A program made the position numbers and the translations under genes. Positions 47,830-57,919 of a stretch of DNA of 64,000 nt are shown piece after piece. Within the stretch, counting starts at the first letter, position 1. Each line of letters starts with the position of its first letter. The stretch is from Phyllostachys edulis (Eukaryota; Streptophyta; Magnoliopsida; Poales; Poaceae). The stretch lies in contig CM070553.1 of NCBI GenBank assembly GCA_036346405.1, positions 74,588,976 through 74,652,975 of the forward strand, in the 5' to 3' direction. Under the pieces are notes generated by a model. The model made no database searches. It was given only the letters and a program-made list of their open reading frames with translations, and had not been told where the DNA came from.

Positions 47830-48251
47830 GCTATCACGACGGTTTTTTATTAAAACCGCTCAGGAAGGCAGTATCACGAGCGGTTTCTACTAAAAACCGC
47901 TCAGGATACGTAATATCACGCATCGTTATACAAACAAACCGCTCAGGACCCGAATATCACGAGCGGTTCTCAACAAAAGCCGTCTGTGATATTCACAAAT
48001 CACAGACAGTTTTTCTTTAGAACCGTCTGTGATATTCCCATATCATAGACGGTTTTTAGTCCAAACTTTCTGTGATACTAGCCTTCACAGATGGTTTTTT
48101 AGTAAAACCGTATGTGATATTGCGTATCACAGACGGTTTTTTACCGTATGTGATAATGGCCTGTTATCACAGACCAACAAACATAGACGGTTCGGAAACC
48201 GTCTGTGATGACGGTTCCGAACCGTCTGTGATGTGGCTTTCTGTAGTAGTG
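47830..48251. promoter_or_regulatory. 3' subterminal repeat cluster and terminus of the CACTA
   Basis: A dense array of ATCACAGACGGTTT / AACCGTCTGTGAT and CGAGCGGTT / AACCGCTCAGGA units, about 14 in alternating orientation, leads to the terminus GTAGTAGTG. The outer part has the CGTCTGTGAT form and the inner part the CGCTC(G/A)(T/G)G form. Confidence 0.88.
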
Positions 48252-48405
48252 GCTCCTCCATCTTGTCTCCAAGGACGTGAATCTCATTGACGATGGTGGT
48301 CAGCTTCATGGCGAAGTCCTTGATGGACTCCATCTCTTTCATGCACATCACATCGAACTCACTCATGATAGTATGCGCTCGTGCCTCCTTGACGGCACAC
48401 ATGAA
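48252..48405 (-). pseudogene. outer copia gag, N-proximal piece
   Basis: Minus-strand frame with KEMESIKDFAMKLTTIVNEI, the UBN2-type gag helix found in copia elements, running up to the GCT duplication of the CACTA. The next piece lies at 36291, with a one-base frame difference at the join. The gag start, leader and 5' LTR of this element are missing; the homology ends near 48405. Confidence 0.82.
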
Positions 48406-48682
48406 TTTTCAACATACCAGTTAAACATTACATGGCGCCCGTTGTTCCATAATACAAAAGAGGGCAAACAAAACATAACAAGTAGCATATTACAATAATT
48501 TTACAGCGAGGTCCCACCTCAATCTACTTCTACAAAATATCCAAAAGGCCTCACTCTAAGACCTACAGGTGAGCTCTAGGCTGCCTGCAGTAGTCTAGTC
48601 ATCCTAGTCGCACTGGGCAGCTCCTGAGGACTTAGGGGCAGTGGAGGACGGGGTACTCTGGTGCTTAGTGTCCTCACATCCA
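48406..48682 (-). repeat. unassigned TE fragment between copia gag and gypsy LTR
   Basis: No reading frame. Minus-strand text (a Ser/Thr/Pro-like stretch, then GGTGGGACCTCGCTG and AAAATTATTGTAATATG) looks like the transcript-end part of a gypsy LTR. GGCGCCATG near 48450 resembles LTR/PBS boundary text. The call is weak. Confidence 0.3.
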
Positions 48683-51600
48683 TGTAACGTCCCATTTTTC
48701 CTAAGAGTTCTTGCCGTGTTTCAAGCTAAAAGCAACCATTCGGTTTATTTGCCTGCTCAAGCTTAACTTGGGACTTTGGAAATTTGGGAGTTTAACCTGA
48801 CCTAAGCAAACCTCAACTAAGTCTTTTGGTTCATGTTTCTGGTCCTTTTGAGGTTCTCCAGTACTCTCTGGTTTTAACTCTCCTTCTTTTGCGTGCTCTG
48901 AGTGCCTTTTGTTTTAGCCCTCTCTTTGGACCTCCTTTGAGTTTGGATCTTTCCATCTCTTTTAATGTAGATTTCCTTTGTTGGTTTGAATCGCTTTAAG
49001 GTTTAGACCTCCCTCCCTATTTGAATTTATCTTTGGTTCTGACCTCTTTTCGTTTGGGTCACAACCACCCGTGGTTCTCTACCCGGGTTTGTGTTTCAAA
49101 CCCTTTTGTTTTCCGCAGAGTCAAGCTAGGTTTAGTTTGCCCTGCGCTGGATCTCCTCTTTCCCAGACCTCTTTTGTGGGTCTAGGACCTCCCCTTGTTT
49201 GTTTGAACCTCCCCCGTGTCCGATCGAGACTTCTGCTTGATCTAGACCTCTATCACTTGTGTACCGTTCGATTTGCGTTGGACGGTTTGATCTTGGTGAG
49301 ATGTTCGGATGGTCCGAACGTCCCACTCCTCTAGAGCCGTCCGATCCTTATTAGATGGTCCCGATCTGTTGGAGCGTTCGCTCGGTCCAAACGGCCCAAT
49401 TGCCTTGCCCCGTCTGATTGAGATCTAATAGTCCTGCTCCACTGCGCTATATCTCACGATCGCGCAAGACCTCCCCTTTGTTAGATCTGACCGTTAGGAC
49501 CTCCCCTTTGGAGATATTAGCTGTTCAGACCCCCCCCCCTTGTTAGATCTGACCGTTAGGACCTCCCCATTTGGGGATCTTAACCGTTCAAACCTCCCCC
49601 TTGTTAGATCTGACCGTTAGGACCTCCCCTTTTGGGGATCTTAACCGTTCAGACCTCCCCCTTGTTAGATCTAACCATTAAGACCTCCCCTTTGGAGATC
49701 TTAACCGTTCAGACACACCCCCCCTTGTTAGATCTGACCGTTAGGACCTCCCTTTTTGGAGATTTTAACTGTTTAGACCTCCCCCTTGTTAGATCTGACC
49801 GTTAGGACCTCCCCTTTTGGAGATCTTAACCGTTCAAACCTCCCCCTTGTTAGATCTGACCGTTAAGATCTCTCGTTTGGAGATCTTAACCGTTCAGACC
49901 TCCCCCTAGTTAGATCTGACCGTTAGGACCTCCCCTTTGGAAATCTTAACCGTTCAGACCTCCCCTAGTTAGATTTAACCGTTAGGACGTCCCCTTGTAA
50001 ATCTTCACCCTTAGGACCTCCCTCGAGAGATCTTGACCCTCGGACCTCTTGTGAACTATGAGCTGGTCTTTTGGACCTCCTGTCCTCAGGACCTCCTTGT
50101 GTCTTTTGGACCTCCTATCCTCAGAACCTCCCTGTTGTCTTAAGGACCTCCTCCCCTCAAGACCTCCTTGTGGTTAGGACCTCCATTAGAGGTCAGGACG
50201 CCTGGTCTTTTGCAAAGACCTCCCTTGCGGCTGAGACCAACCCTTTGACTGATATGTTTTCTTGAGTTTGACTGGCCCACTTGTCAGCCTTGCTCTGTGC
50301 GCATTTAATGACTATTGTATCACATTAAATGCAGTCACATCTGGGGTACTTATTTTTATTCTTTTGGTGACCTACCCTGTCCTAACCTTGTCCTAGCTAC
50401 CTCTGATCATTGACACGTTTTGCTCTAACCCTTGCTGTTTCTCCAGCAGCTCTGGCTATAAATAGCCTGGGAATGCCTCCCTTTGTCACCTTTTTTCTTA
50501 TTCCCAATCTTCTTGCGCTTGCCTGGTTCTCTCCATGCTCAGGACCTCCTCGAGGAGCACCCGAGGCTGTGCTGAGCCTTTGCTTTCTGGTTTTGGCTGA
50601 GTTGATTTGAGCTCTTTTCAAGTCTTCTTTTAAGTTCTTTGCTTGGAGTTGGTTTGCTTATTTGGTTCTTGGGCGAACGTATAGATCCCACGTTTGAGGA
50701 GGAGTTCTTGGACTCAGCGGTGTCTATTGAAGGTTCACCACTGCTCAACTAAGGCAAGTCGCAGACCTTTGATCATATTGAGCCTAGCTTCTCAAATGTA
50801 TTTTGCTTTTACTTAATCATGCATGGCTATTTTTATAAGAAATGGTTTGGGGCAGTAGCTAATCTCCTACTTGACAATATGCCTCCTTGGACAATTGTAT
50901 TCGACATGTTGGCATGGTCCTCTTGGACTCCTTAAGTTGCGTATTTTAGTTGGCATTGTTTGGTATTGCCAACATGGGACCGTATGTATATGCTTAGTCT
51001 GGCTTGTAGAACCGGGGGTTTTGGGAATTGCATACCTTCTCTAATAACTTGACTAATGGAACTATGGAATCCGTGGTTGGTGCCACTGTTGAGCAACTAT
51101 GGTGGGACGCCATAGTTGCGTTGATTGTGGTGCCAAACCACGTTGATTAAATCTTGCGTGCCAAGACCAGGGAGGTCTTTGGCTAGGTGAACCCCAAATG
51201 CTTTCTTGCTCGGGCAAGTGATCGTGTAGTAAAGGGGGTGCTCTTCGCACACTGGGATGTGGAAGCCTTGCCTGAGCAGCAATTAAGGACTTAACTTTGT
51301 GTTCTATTGATCTGGGCCTCTAAGTGCAACCGCAAGATCATTTTATGGGGATGGTCTGGGCCGAATAATTAGTGATGTCTTGACCTGGTTCTGTTGTGGT
51401 GGTGCATGCTGATTCACATGGCGCAAGAGGGGGCCAGGTTCCTTTTACAGGATGGCGAAACCTTAGCAGGCAGGTCAGGTCAGGACAAAGCTTTGTAAAG
51501 GCCTTGTCGCGCTCTCTAGACTGCTCACCTTCGGAAGTGAGTAAGGGTTCTGACGGGAACCCGCTCCGCTAGAGAGGTCATGAATTGTGGGTAAAGTTGT

Positions 51601-52862
51601 ACACCTCTGCAGAGTATCAATCTATTCGAATAACCAAGTCCTTGGTCATGGACATGCCCCATGAAAATGGTGCAAGGGGTAGACTTCACAAAAACTGGTG
51701 TTCCATGGCTGGCTTGGGATGTTTGCAGGTACTCTGGGTGGCTCCGAGTGCTTGTGACGTCGTCGGTTGGTCGTGGAGGTCTTGTGAACCCTAGGGTGGA
51801 CCAAGGAGCTCCTGAGTGGGTGCTCAGAGGAGATCTTGGAGTCCTAGGGAGGTCTTTGGGGACTCTAGAGCGGGTGCTCCAGAGAAAGGTCTTGAGAGAG
51901 GTCCTGGTCGTGGGTGCGACTAGACCTCCCCCAAGTGGTCTTTGGGGAATCTGGAGCGGGTGCTCGAGAGAGGTCGTCGGAGAGGTCCTGGTCGTGGGTG
52001 CGACCAGACCTCCCCCAAGTGGTCTTGGGAGCTCTGGAGCAGGTGCTCCAGAGAGGTCTTGGGAGAGGTCCTGGTCGTAGGTGCGATCAGACCTCCCCCA
52101 AGTGGCTTGGGGAATGAGTTGGTGCTCACTCCCCCTCTTTTCAATCAAAGGTACTTAAGTATTGTTGTTTCAAAAATTGAGCTTTTCAATCTATACCTGT
52201 TATTTACTGTCAAACTTAGCTTTGTGCAACTAACCATACAACTCTCATTGTTAAGTTAATGCATGAATATTATTTGCATATCTGTTTCCCTGCGATTTGC
52301 TGAGTACATTCAAAGTACTCATGGCTGTAAGCCCTGTGTTAAAGTAGTGGTCGAAGATGATCAGATGCAGGGGTGCTCAGACCTCTTCGTGGAGGAGTTC
52401 TTTGATGACCGAGCTGCCTAGGATGTCCTCCACTCGACAGCCTGTGGGCTTGCCGGATGGCTTCCAGCGTTTTGTGTTTTCGGTTTTTGAGGTCCTCCTA
52501 TTGTCGGTTTTGTAAGCCCAAGTTGGCAGACCTCTGTAAGCAAGCTTGGACCATAAGGTCTTGTTTAATGCAAGGTTTAATTTGTCTGCTTCATCTTTTG
52601 TTTGACCATGTGGTTGTGAGCACACCTATGTCGTTTTGTGTGAGCTAGCTTGGACTCCTAGGACTAGCTCAGTGCACTCAGTCAAGACCTCCAAGAGATC
52701 TTTGAAGATCTCCTAGGAGGTCTGGACAAACCTCCCCTCTCGGAACCTGCGGGCGGTACTACCGCTCCTTGGTGCGGTAGTACCGGGGTGTACACACCCA
52801 TACAAAAAAAAAATTCCGGTACTTTGCCCTGTCCAGTGCATTTCCGAGAGGAGGTCCTTGCA
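48683..52862 (+). repeat. 5' LTR (4.18 kb) of the plus-strand gypsy
   Basis: Starts TGTAACGTCCC and ends CTTGCA four bases before the PBS. It contains the 60-bp array (49465-50000), very many GACCTCC words, the GCGCAAGAGGGGGCC segment at 51421 and the CGGTACTACCG hairpin at 52754-52785, all in the same order as the solo LTR 2462-6731. Small frames inside (for example 51525-52148 minus) follow the repeats and are not genes. Confidence 0.85.
49465..50000 (+). repeat. 60-bp tandem array in the gypsy 5' LTR
   Basis: About nine units of about 60 bp built from GTTAGATCTGACCGTTAGG, ACCTCCCCTTTTGGAGATC and TTAACCGTTCAGACCTCC. It is homologous to the array at 3455-4020, but this copy favours GTTAGATCTG where the other has TGTAGATCTG, so the arrays homogenised separately. 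Confidence 0.9.
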
Positions 52863-52866
52863 AAGG

Positions 52867-52880
52867 TGGTACCAGAGCCC
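52867..52880 (+). other. primer-binding site of the plus-strand gypsy
   Basis: TGGTACCAGAGCCC, the tRNA-Met type site (TGGTATCAGAGCC) with one T-to-C change. It marks the LTR end and the orientation. Confidence 0.8.
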
Positions 52881-53392
52881 TGGTCGGCTGTAGGACGTGG
52901 CCACAGGTAGAAAGGTCATTTTAGTTTGATTCAAAAGCTATTTTCTAAAATCAAACCAACTTTACAACTTGTTTGGTGGTTCCCTTTTTCTTATCTTGTC
53001 CTATGCTATACCTACCTTGTCTCAATCTCTTCTTATCTTATCCTACTTTGTTCTTATCTTTTTCTTTGGTCCTATTATCTTACCTCCTTTGGAACCTGGT
53101 TTTCAAATTTTAACCTGACCTTATTGCCTCTGTAACCTCCATAGGGCCGACTTGGTAAGGCTAGGTTGGTAGTGATCCCTTTTTAATCTCAGTTACGCTT
53201 AGCTTGGTCATTAGGACCTCTGTTTGTAGTTTTATTGTCTCTTTTTAAGCCTTTTTGGGCTTTTGTTTTTGAGTCTAGCCAAGTCACCCCTAATAGAATA
53301 ATCCATCTCCCCGCCTAACTTATCTTTATGATATTCCTCTTATCTATTATGCTTTCTTTCTTATCTATTAAACTAGAGAGGTTTTGGTGCAG

Positions 53393-54540
53393 ATGGTTCA
53401 AACTCAGCAATCAACAAGTCAGAATGAGCCCTTAGAATAGTTGCGTCCACCACCACCTCCTCCAAAGTCGCAAGGCAGACCTGTGTTTTGGGCGCTCATG
53501 GCAAGACAAGCTCAAATGATGAGTTCTATGATGTAAAACATGAACCAAATGATGGCCCAACAATGCCAGACCACCACTGCCTTGCTAGCCATGATGAGCC
53601 AGAACAGCCAAGCTGCAGTTGTGCCGCCACCTCCCCTCTCGGTTCATCCCTAGTCAAGGTTGTTAGAGTTTATGAAGACTCGTCCAACCACCTTTTCAAG
53701 CACCCCGGAGCCTTTGGATGCGGACGATTGGCTGAGATCTACTGAGAAAAAGCTAGATATTGCCCGCTGTGAAGACAAAGAGAAGGTCTTGTTTGCATCA
53801 CACCAATTGGAGGGTCATGTTGCTGAATGGTGGGATACCTTTTGTGCCTCTCGTGTTGACCCGCAGAGGATCACATGGGCTGAGTTTGCAGCAGATTTTT
53901 GCCATTCCCATGTCCCTGATGGGAAGGTTGAGATGAAGAAAAATGAGTTTCGGGACCTTGAACAGGGCAACATGACTATGAGTATCTTACCAAATTCACT
54001 CAGTTGTCACGTTATGCCCGTGAAGATGTTGCCACTGATGATGCACGCCAAAAGCATTTTAAGCGAGGTCTCCACCCCAGCCTGAAAGTTCAAGTCATTG
54101 GCAATGACTATCTCGATTTCCAGCACATGGTAAATAAAGCTTTGCTCATTGAAGAATCTCGCAGGGAGCTTTCTGAGGCTTACAAGAGAAAGATGTCACC
54201 CTACAGCGCTCAACAAAGACCTCCTCAGTGTGTCAAGACTTTTGTGCAGCACCAACCTAGGCGCCAAGGACCTCCTGGACCTCTCAGGACCTCTGCCAAG
54301 ACCTCCCGTTCAGCTGTTCCAGGTCAACGGTGCAATACTAGCAGCAGCAATCAGCTCTCAAAGTCCTCTCCAGCAGTAGGGACCACTTGTTTCAAGTGCC
54401 ATCAAGTGGGGCATTATGCCAGCTAATGCCCACAAAGGACTCAAGCAGCCGCTGGGACCTCCTCTTCAAGACCTCCCCCTGCTAGGACCTCCCAGCAAGC
54501 CACATGACCTCCTCAAGCTAGGACCTCTCAATCTTTTGGA
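53393..54540 (+). pseudogene. gag of the plus-strand gypsy
   Basis: The ATG at 53393 is followed by stops at codons 16 and about 49. A Met/Gln-rich and Pro-rich start leads to the gag core (PLDADDWLRSTEKKLDIARC, HQLEGHVAEWWDTF, TWAEFAADFCHSHVP) in 53660-53990. After a frameshift near 53985 it continues (LSRYAREDVATDDARQKHF, HMVNKALLIEESRRE) to the zinc knuckle CFKCHQVGHYAS with TAA close to where the last residues should be. A linker with many GACCTCC words follows. Confidence 0.87.
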
Positions 54541-54558
54541 AGGGGTCGTGTTAACCAT

Positions 54559-55013
54559 GTGGCCATAGAGGAAGCCCAGACCTCCCCAGAGGTTGTACTA
54601 GGTATGTTACTAGTAAATTCAGTGTCAGCTACAGTTTTATTTGATTCTGGAGCTTCACATTCGTTCATTTCTTGGGGTTTTGTTGCCAAGCACCAATTTC
54701 AAGTTATTACTCTTAACTTGTTGGTTCAATCCCCCGGTTCGGAGCTAAGCACGAACCAGGGTCATCCACAGGTTAAATTGGTCATAGAGGGAGTAGAATT
54801 CTTGGCCAACCTTATCCCTCTAGACACAAAGTCTTTAGATGTGATCTTGGGTATGGATTGGCTTGCAAACCACCATGCAATGTTGGATTGCAGTGGTAAG
54901 AGCATCTCTTTGACCAGCCCTAGTGGTGTCACAGTAAAGTTTGAAGCCTCCTCAAAGAAGCTTAAAGGAGCTCTAGCTTGTAGTGCCCAAGTTCTAGCCT
55001 TGAAAAATGTCCC
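54559..55013 (+). pseudogene. protease of the plus-strand gypsy
   Basis: Frame with SATVLFDSGASHSFIS (retropepsin DSG) and LDVILGMDWLANHHAML. It is uninterrupted for about 150 codons and then shifts frame at about 55010, where RT begins. Counterpart of 28952-29362 on the other strand. Confidence 0.88.
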
Positions 55014-57350
55014 TTGGTCCGAGATTTTGCAGATGTGTTCCCTAATGAGCTCCCAGGCATGCCACCAGATAAAGATCTTGAGTTTGTGATTAACCTTGTT
55101 CCAGGGACCTCCCCCATCTCCAAAAGACCTTATAGGCTGCATGTTGATGACCAAGTGGAGTTGAAGCAGCAGATTGAAGACATGTTGAGCAAAGATTTCA
55201 TTAGACCTAGCTCCTCACCTTGGAGAGCTCCAGTGATATTTGTGGCCAAGAAGGATGGTACTCAAAGAATGTGTGTGGACTACCAAGCTCTCAACGACGT
55301 CACTATCAAGAACAAGTATCCTTTGCCCAGAATTGATGATTTGTTTGATCAGTTGAAGGGAGCTGCAGTGTTTTCAAAGATAGATTTGAGGTCAGGATAC
55401 CACTAGCTTAAGATTCGCCAAGAAGACATCCCCAAGACAACTTTTTCAACTAGATATGGGCTGTTTGAGTTTACTGTTATGTCTTTTGGGCTGACCAATG
55501 CCCCTGCTTATTGTTGGAAATATACCCTAGAGGCAATCATAGAGATGATTATATTTTCATATCTTCATAATATTGGATAAAATGTTATCTTGTTCCAAGA
55601 ATAATATTGTTAATATTGATTATCAAGTATGTGACTTGATTGTGAAACTCTATATTTCTGCGATAATTATTCTTATACGATCCCTGGTCGGAAACATATG
55701 AGGACACATATGAATAGACTAGCATATGTGTTGGTTGATGACTATGTTTCACGGGTCATGGATATGGAGATATCAAACCAATAATATGGACAAATGTTAG
55801 AGAACATGATGTTGGATTAGACCCACCTTGAGACACTATTGAGATTGTTATGATTCTATGTGTCGTTAGTTGGTCTCAAGCAATGTTGATGTATAATCCT
55901 TAGACCTAAGATCAGCATGGTTTCCTACATATGTAATAGCACTCTTAGGGGTTGCCAAACGCTACACCGTAACTGGGTAGTTATAAAGGTAGCTTTCGGG
56001 TATGCTATGAAACATGCAGAGGAATGTGACTGGTTGGATATGGGATTTTCCCCTCCTAACATAACAGGAGAGATGCCTCTGGGCCCCTCGTTGTGATCGG
56101 ATAAACAAAGTGCATGGCCATGCCACTAGTAGTCGAAGTGTTTGACCATGTGAAGTAATCCGACACTCGATCGAGAAAGTATTGAACAGTCCATGGATGA
56201 CACAACATCTCACTTGGAGTTCAACCAGACATCGTGAGGCAAAGGGAGTATACATGAGTAGGTCACTTAGTTCAAACAGTTACGGACTGGTCGTATGGAG
56301 ATACGAGCTGGTAGTAGACTGGTCGAACGTAGTCACAGGGTGGTCGTAACCTAGTCGTAAGGAATTACGAACTAGTCGTGACCAAATACGAACTGGTCAT
56401 ATAGAGATAGGACCTGGTCGTAGATCATATTGCATTAAGGTTCGTTCGATATAATTTGTGTGTATTCGGGAATCGTTATGTTCTACTAGGAGCCGCTACG
56501 ATTCGTGATCGGAAAGGGTTTCCGAATCACAACCGATTACGCATGAACCTATAGGGTCACACACTTAACGGGTTGGAACAAACCATTATGAATACGATTC
56601 GACAAACGTGTTTGGATAGGATCCGTCACGAGCAGTATTTAAGGAAATGCATGAGGCTGTTGGGAGACGCACGTGAATCACCACCGAAACCCTAGCCGCC
56701 ATCTTCCTGAGAGCTCTACCGTGCGACTTGGTGCTAGCACACCTGCGCATGGTTGTTCCTTCCCTGGACGTGTGGATACCATAGAGGCGCTACTGCGACT
56801 GTTGCACTTAAGGACGATTCGCGATCTTCACAAGGAACTGCAGACGTTGCTGGAGGAGACGATCGACTCGTGAGGACGCTAGATGATCGACTACGACCAC
56901 TACATCAATGCGCTCTACGTTGGACCAGGCTGCTCCAACCCTTCTTCCGCTGCTCTGCGCGTCTGGTGGTAACCATCTGTGATTATCTACTTGCTTGGCT
57001 TCTTGGTTTGTGTGGTAGAAATTTTTGATTTGTAGCTATCGTAGCCTACCCCATGGCCCAACACTTATTTCATGAATTTGATGAACAGAGTGTTTATGGA
57101 GTATCTTGACAAGTTTTTCATTGTCTTTATTGAAGACATTCTTGTGTATTCCAAAAGTGAAGAGGAGCATACAAAGAACCTCTTTTCGGTTTTGGAGAAG
57201 CTTAGAGCTCACCAACTCTTTGCTAAGTTTAGTAAATGTGAGTTTTGGTTGAAAGAAGTGGTCTTGTTGGGACATGTGCTGTCCGAAAATGGAGTCTCTG
57301 TCAACCCCAGTAAGGTCCAAGACGTGCTCAATTGGGAACCTCCAAAGTTA
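55014..57350 (+). pseudogene. reverse transcriptase split by a solo LTR
   Basis: Part one, 55014-55511: FADVFPNELPGMPP, DFIRPSSSPWRAPVIFVAKK, FSKIDLRSGYH followed by TAG at 55404-55406, then SFGLTNAPAY. Part two from 57069: FMNLMNRVFMEYLDKF, then FIVFIEDILVYS, where the first Asp of the catalytic FxDD-type box reads Glu, and GHVLSENGVSVNP. Removing the insert 55512-57063 and one CTTAT copy restores the frame. The nonsense codon and the Asp-to-Glu change both argue against activity. Confidence 0.9.
55512..57063 (+). mobile_element. RIRE1/Angela-like solo LTR (1.55 kb)
   Basis: Starts TGTTGGAAATATACCCTAGA and ends CCAACA, perfect TGTTGG/CCAACA termini, with the exact 5-bp duplication CTTAT at 55507-55511 and 57064-57068. 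The opening words match the well-known start of RIRE1/BARE-1/Angela copia LTRs. The internal region is absent. At 56283-56420 short units with CGAACTGGTCGTA / GGTCGTA recur in direct and partly inverted order. Small frames near 56673-57028 are part of the LTR. Confidence 0.88.
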
Positions 57351-57919
57351 GTGCCTCAGGTCCGGAGTTTTCTTGGTATGGCAGGGTATTATAGAAGGTT
57401 TATTGAAGGTTTTTCTCGAATAGCAAGACCTCTCACTCAGCTATTGAAGAAGGAAAAGAAGTTCTCATGGACATCTGATTGTGAACAAAGCTTTCAAGAG
57501 CTCAAGAGAAGGTTGACCTCTACACCATTTTTGATATTGCCAGATGTCCGGAAAGACTTTGAAGTCTATTGTGATGCATCAAAGTAAGGACTCGGCTGTG
57601 TCCTCATGCAAGAAAGAAGAGTAGTAGCCTATGCCTCCTGACAATTGAAGCCTCATGAAGCCAATTACCCAACTCATGACCTAGAGCTAGCTGCTGTGGT
57701 GCATGCTTTGAAGATTTGGCGCCACAATCTCATTGGAAACCGATGTGAAGTCTACACAAACCACAAGAGCTTAAAGTATATTTTTACCCAAGCTGATTTG
57801 AATATGAGGTAGAGAAGGTAGTTAGAGCTAATTAAAGACTACAATCTTGGGATTCATTATCACCCCGGCAAGGCCAACGTGGTAGCTGATGCTCTAAGTA
57901 GAAAGGTTTATAGCATTAC
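57351..57919 (+). pseudogene. RNase H of the plus-strand gypsy
   Basis: Thumb/connection text (SFLGMAGYYRRFIEGFS, RPLTQLLKKEKKF), then RNase H: DFEVYCDASK, a stop at 57585, GLGCVLMQERRVVAYAS with another stop, and EVYTNHKSLKYIFTQADL with Asn where Asp is expected. The segment ends HPGKANVVADALSRK just before the next LTR. Four or more stops. Confidence 0.87.

Larger units (their letters stand above)
36292..48251 (+). mobile_element. 12 kb CACTA (En/Spm-type) DNA transposon, degenerate autonomous copy
   Basis: Starts CACTACTACAAAATAGGC and ends TTTCTGTAGTAGTG, with the exact 3-bp duplication GCT at 36289-36291 and 48252-48254. It carries a TNPD-type transposase gene (37765-40934) and a second gene with a TNPA/Transposase_24-like part and a C48-peptidase-like part (44539-47390), both on the plus strand. 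Subterminal repeat clusters lie at both ends and also in the middle (41705-41912). Both genes have stops and frameshifts. It shares its 5' terminus with the derivative at 26511 and could once have supplied its transposase. Confidence 0.93.
48683..57919 (+). mobile_element. Ty3-gypsy element, plus strand, truncated by later insertion
   Basis: 5' LTR 48683-52862, PBS 52867-52880, gag, protease, RT and RNase H in order. The text stops at 57919 in ADALSRK, just after RNase H, where another LTR begins. Integrase and the 3' LTR should lie beyond the right edge. Its LTR is the same family as the solo LTR at 2462. It is interrupted by a RIRE1-like solo LTR in RT (55512-57063). Many stops mark it as old or inactive. 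Confidence 0.88.

Noticed and set aside
36320..48235. Regular short repeats with spacers, at first glance CRISPR-like
   Set aside because: Units alternate in orientation, spacers vary in length and content, and they sit at the ends of CACTA elements with target duplications in a plant genome. They are subterminal repeats.
51525..52148. 207-codon minus-strand frame and overlapping plus-strand frames
   Set aside because: They come from repeated GGTCTTGGGAGAGGTCCTGG-type text in the LTR, with no domain and no homologous frame in the other LTR copy.
56673..57028. Short plus-strand frames resembling a gene downstream of the RT break
   Set aside because: They lie wholly inside the RIRE1-like solo LTR bounded by CTTAT duplications.
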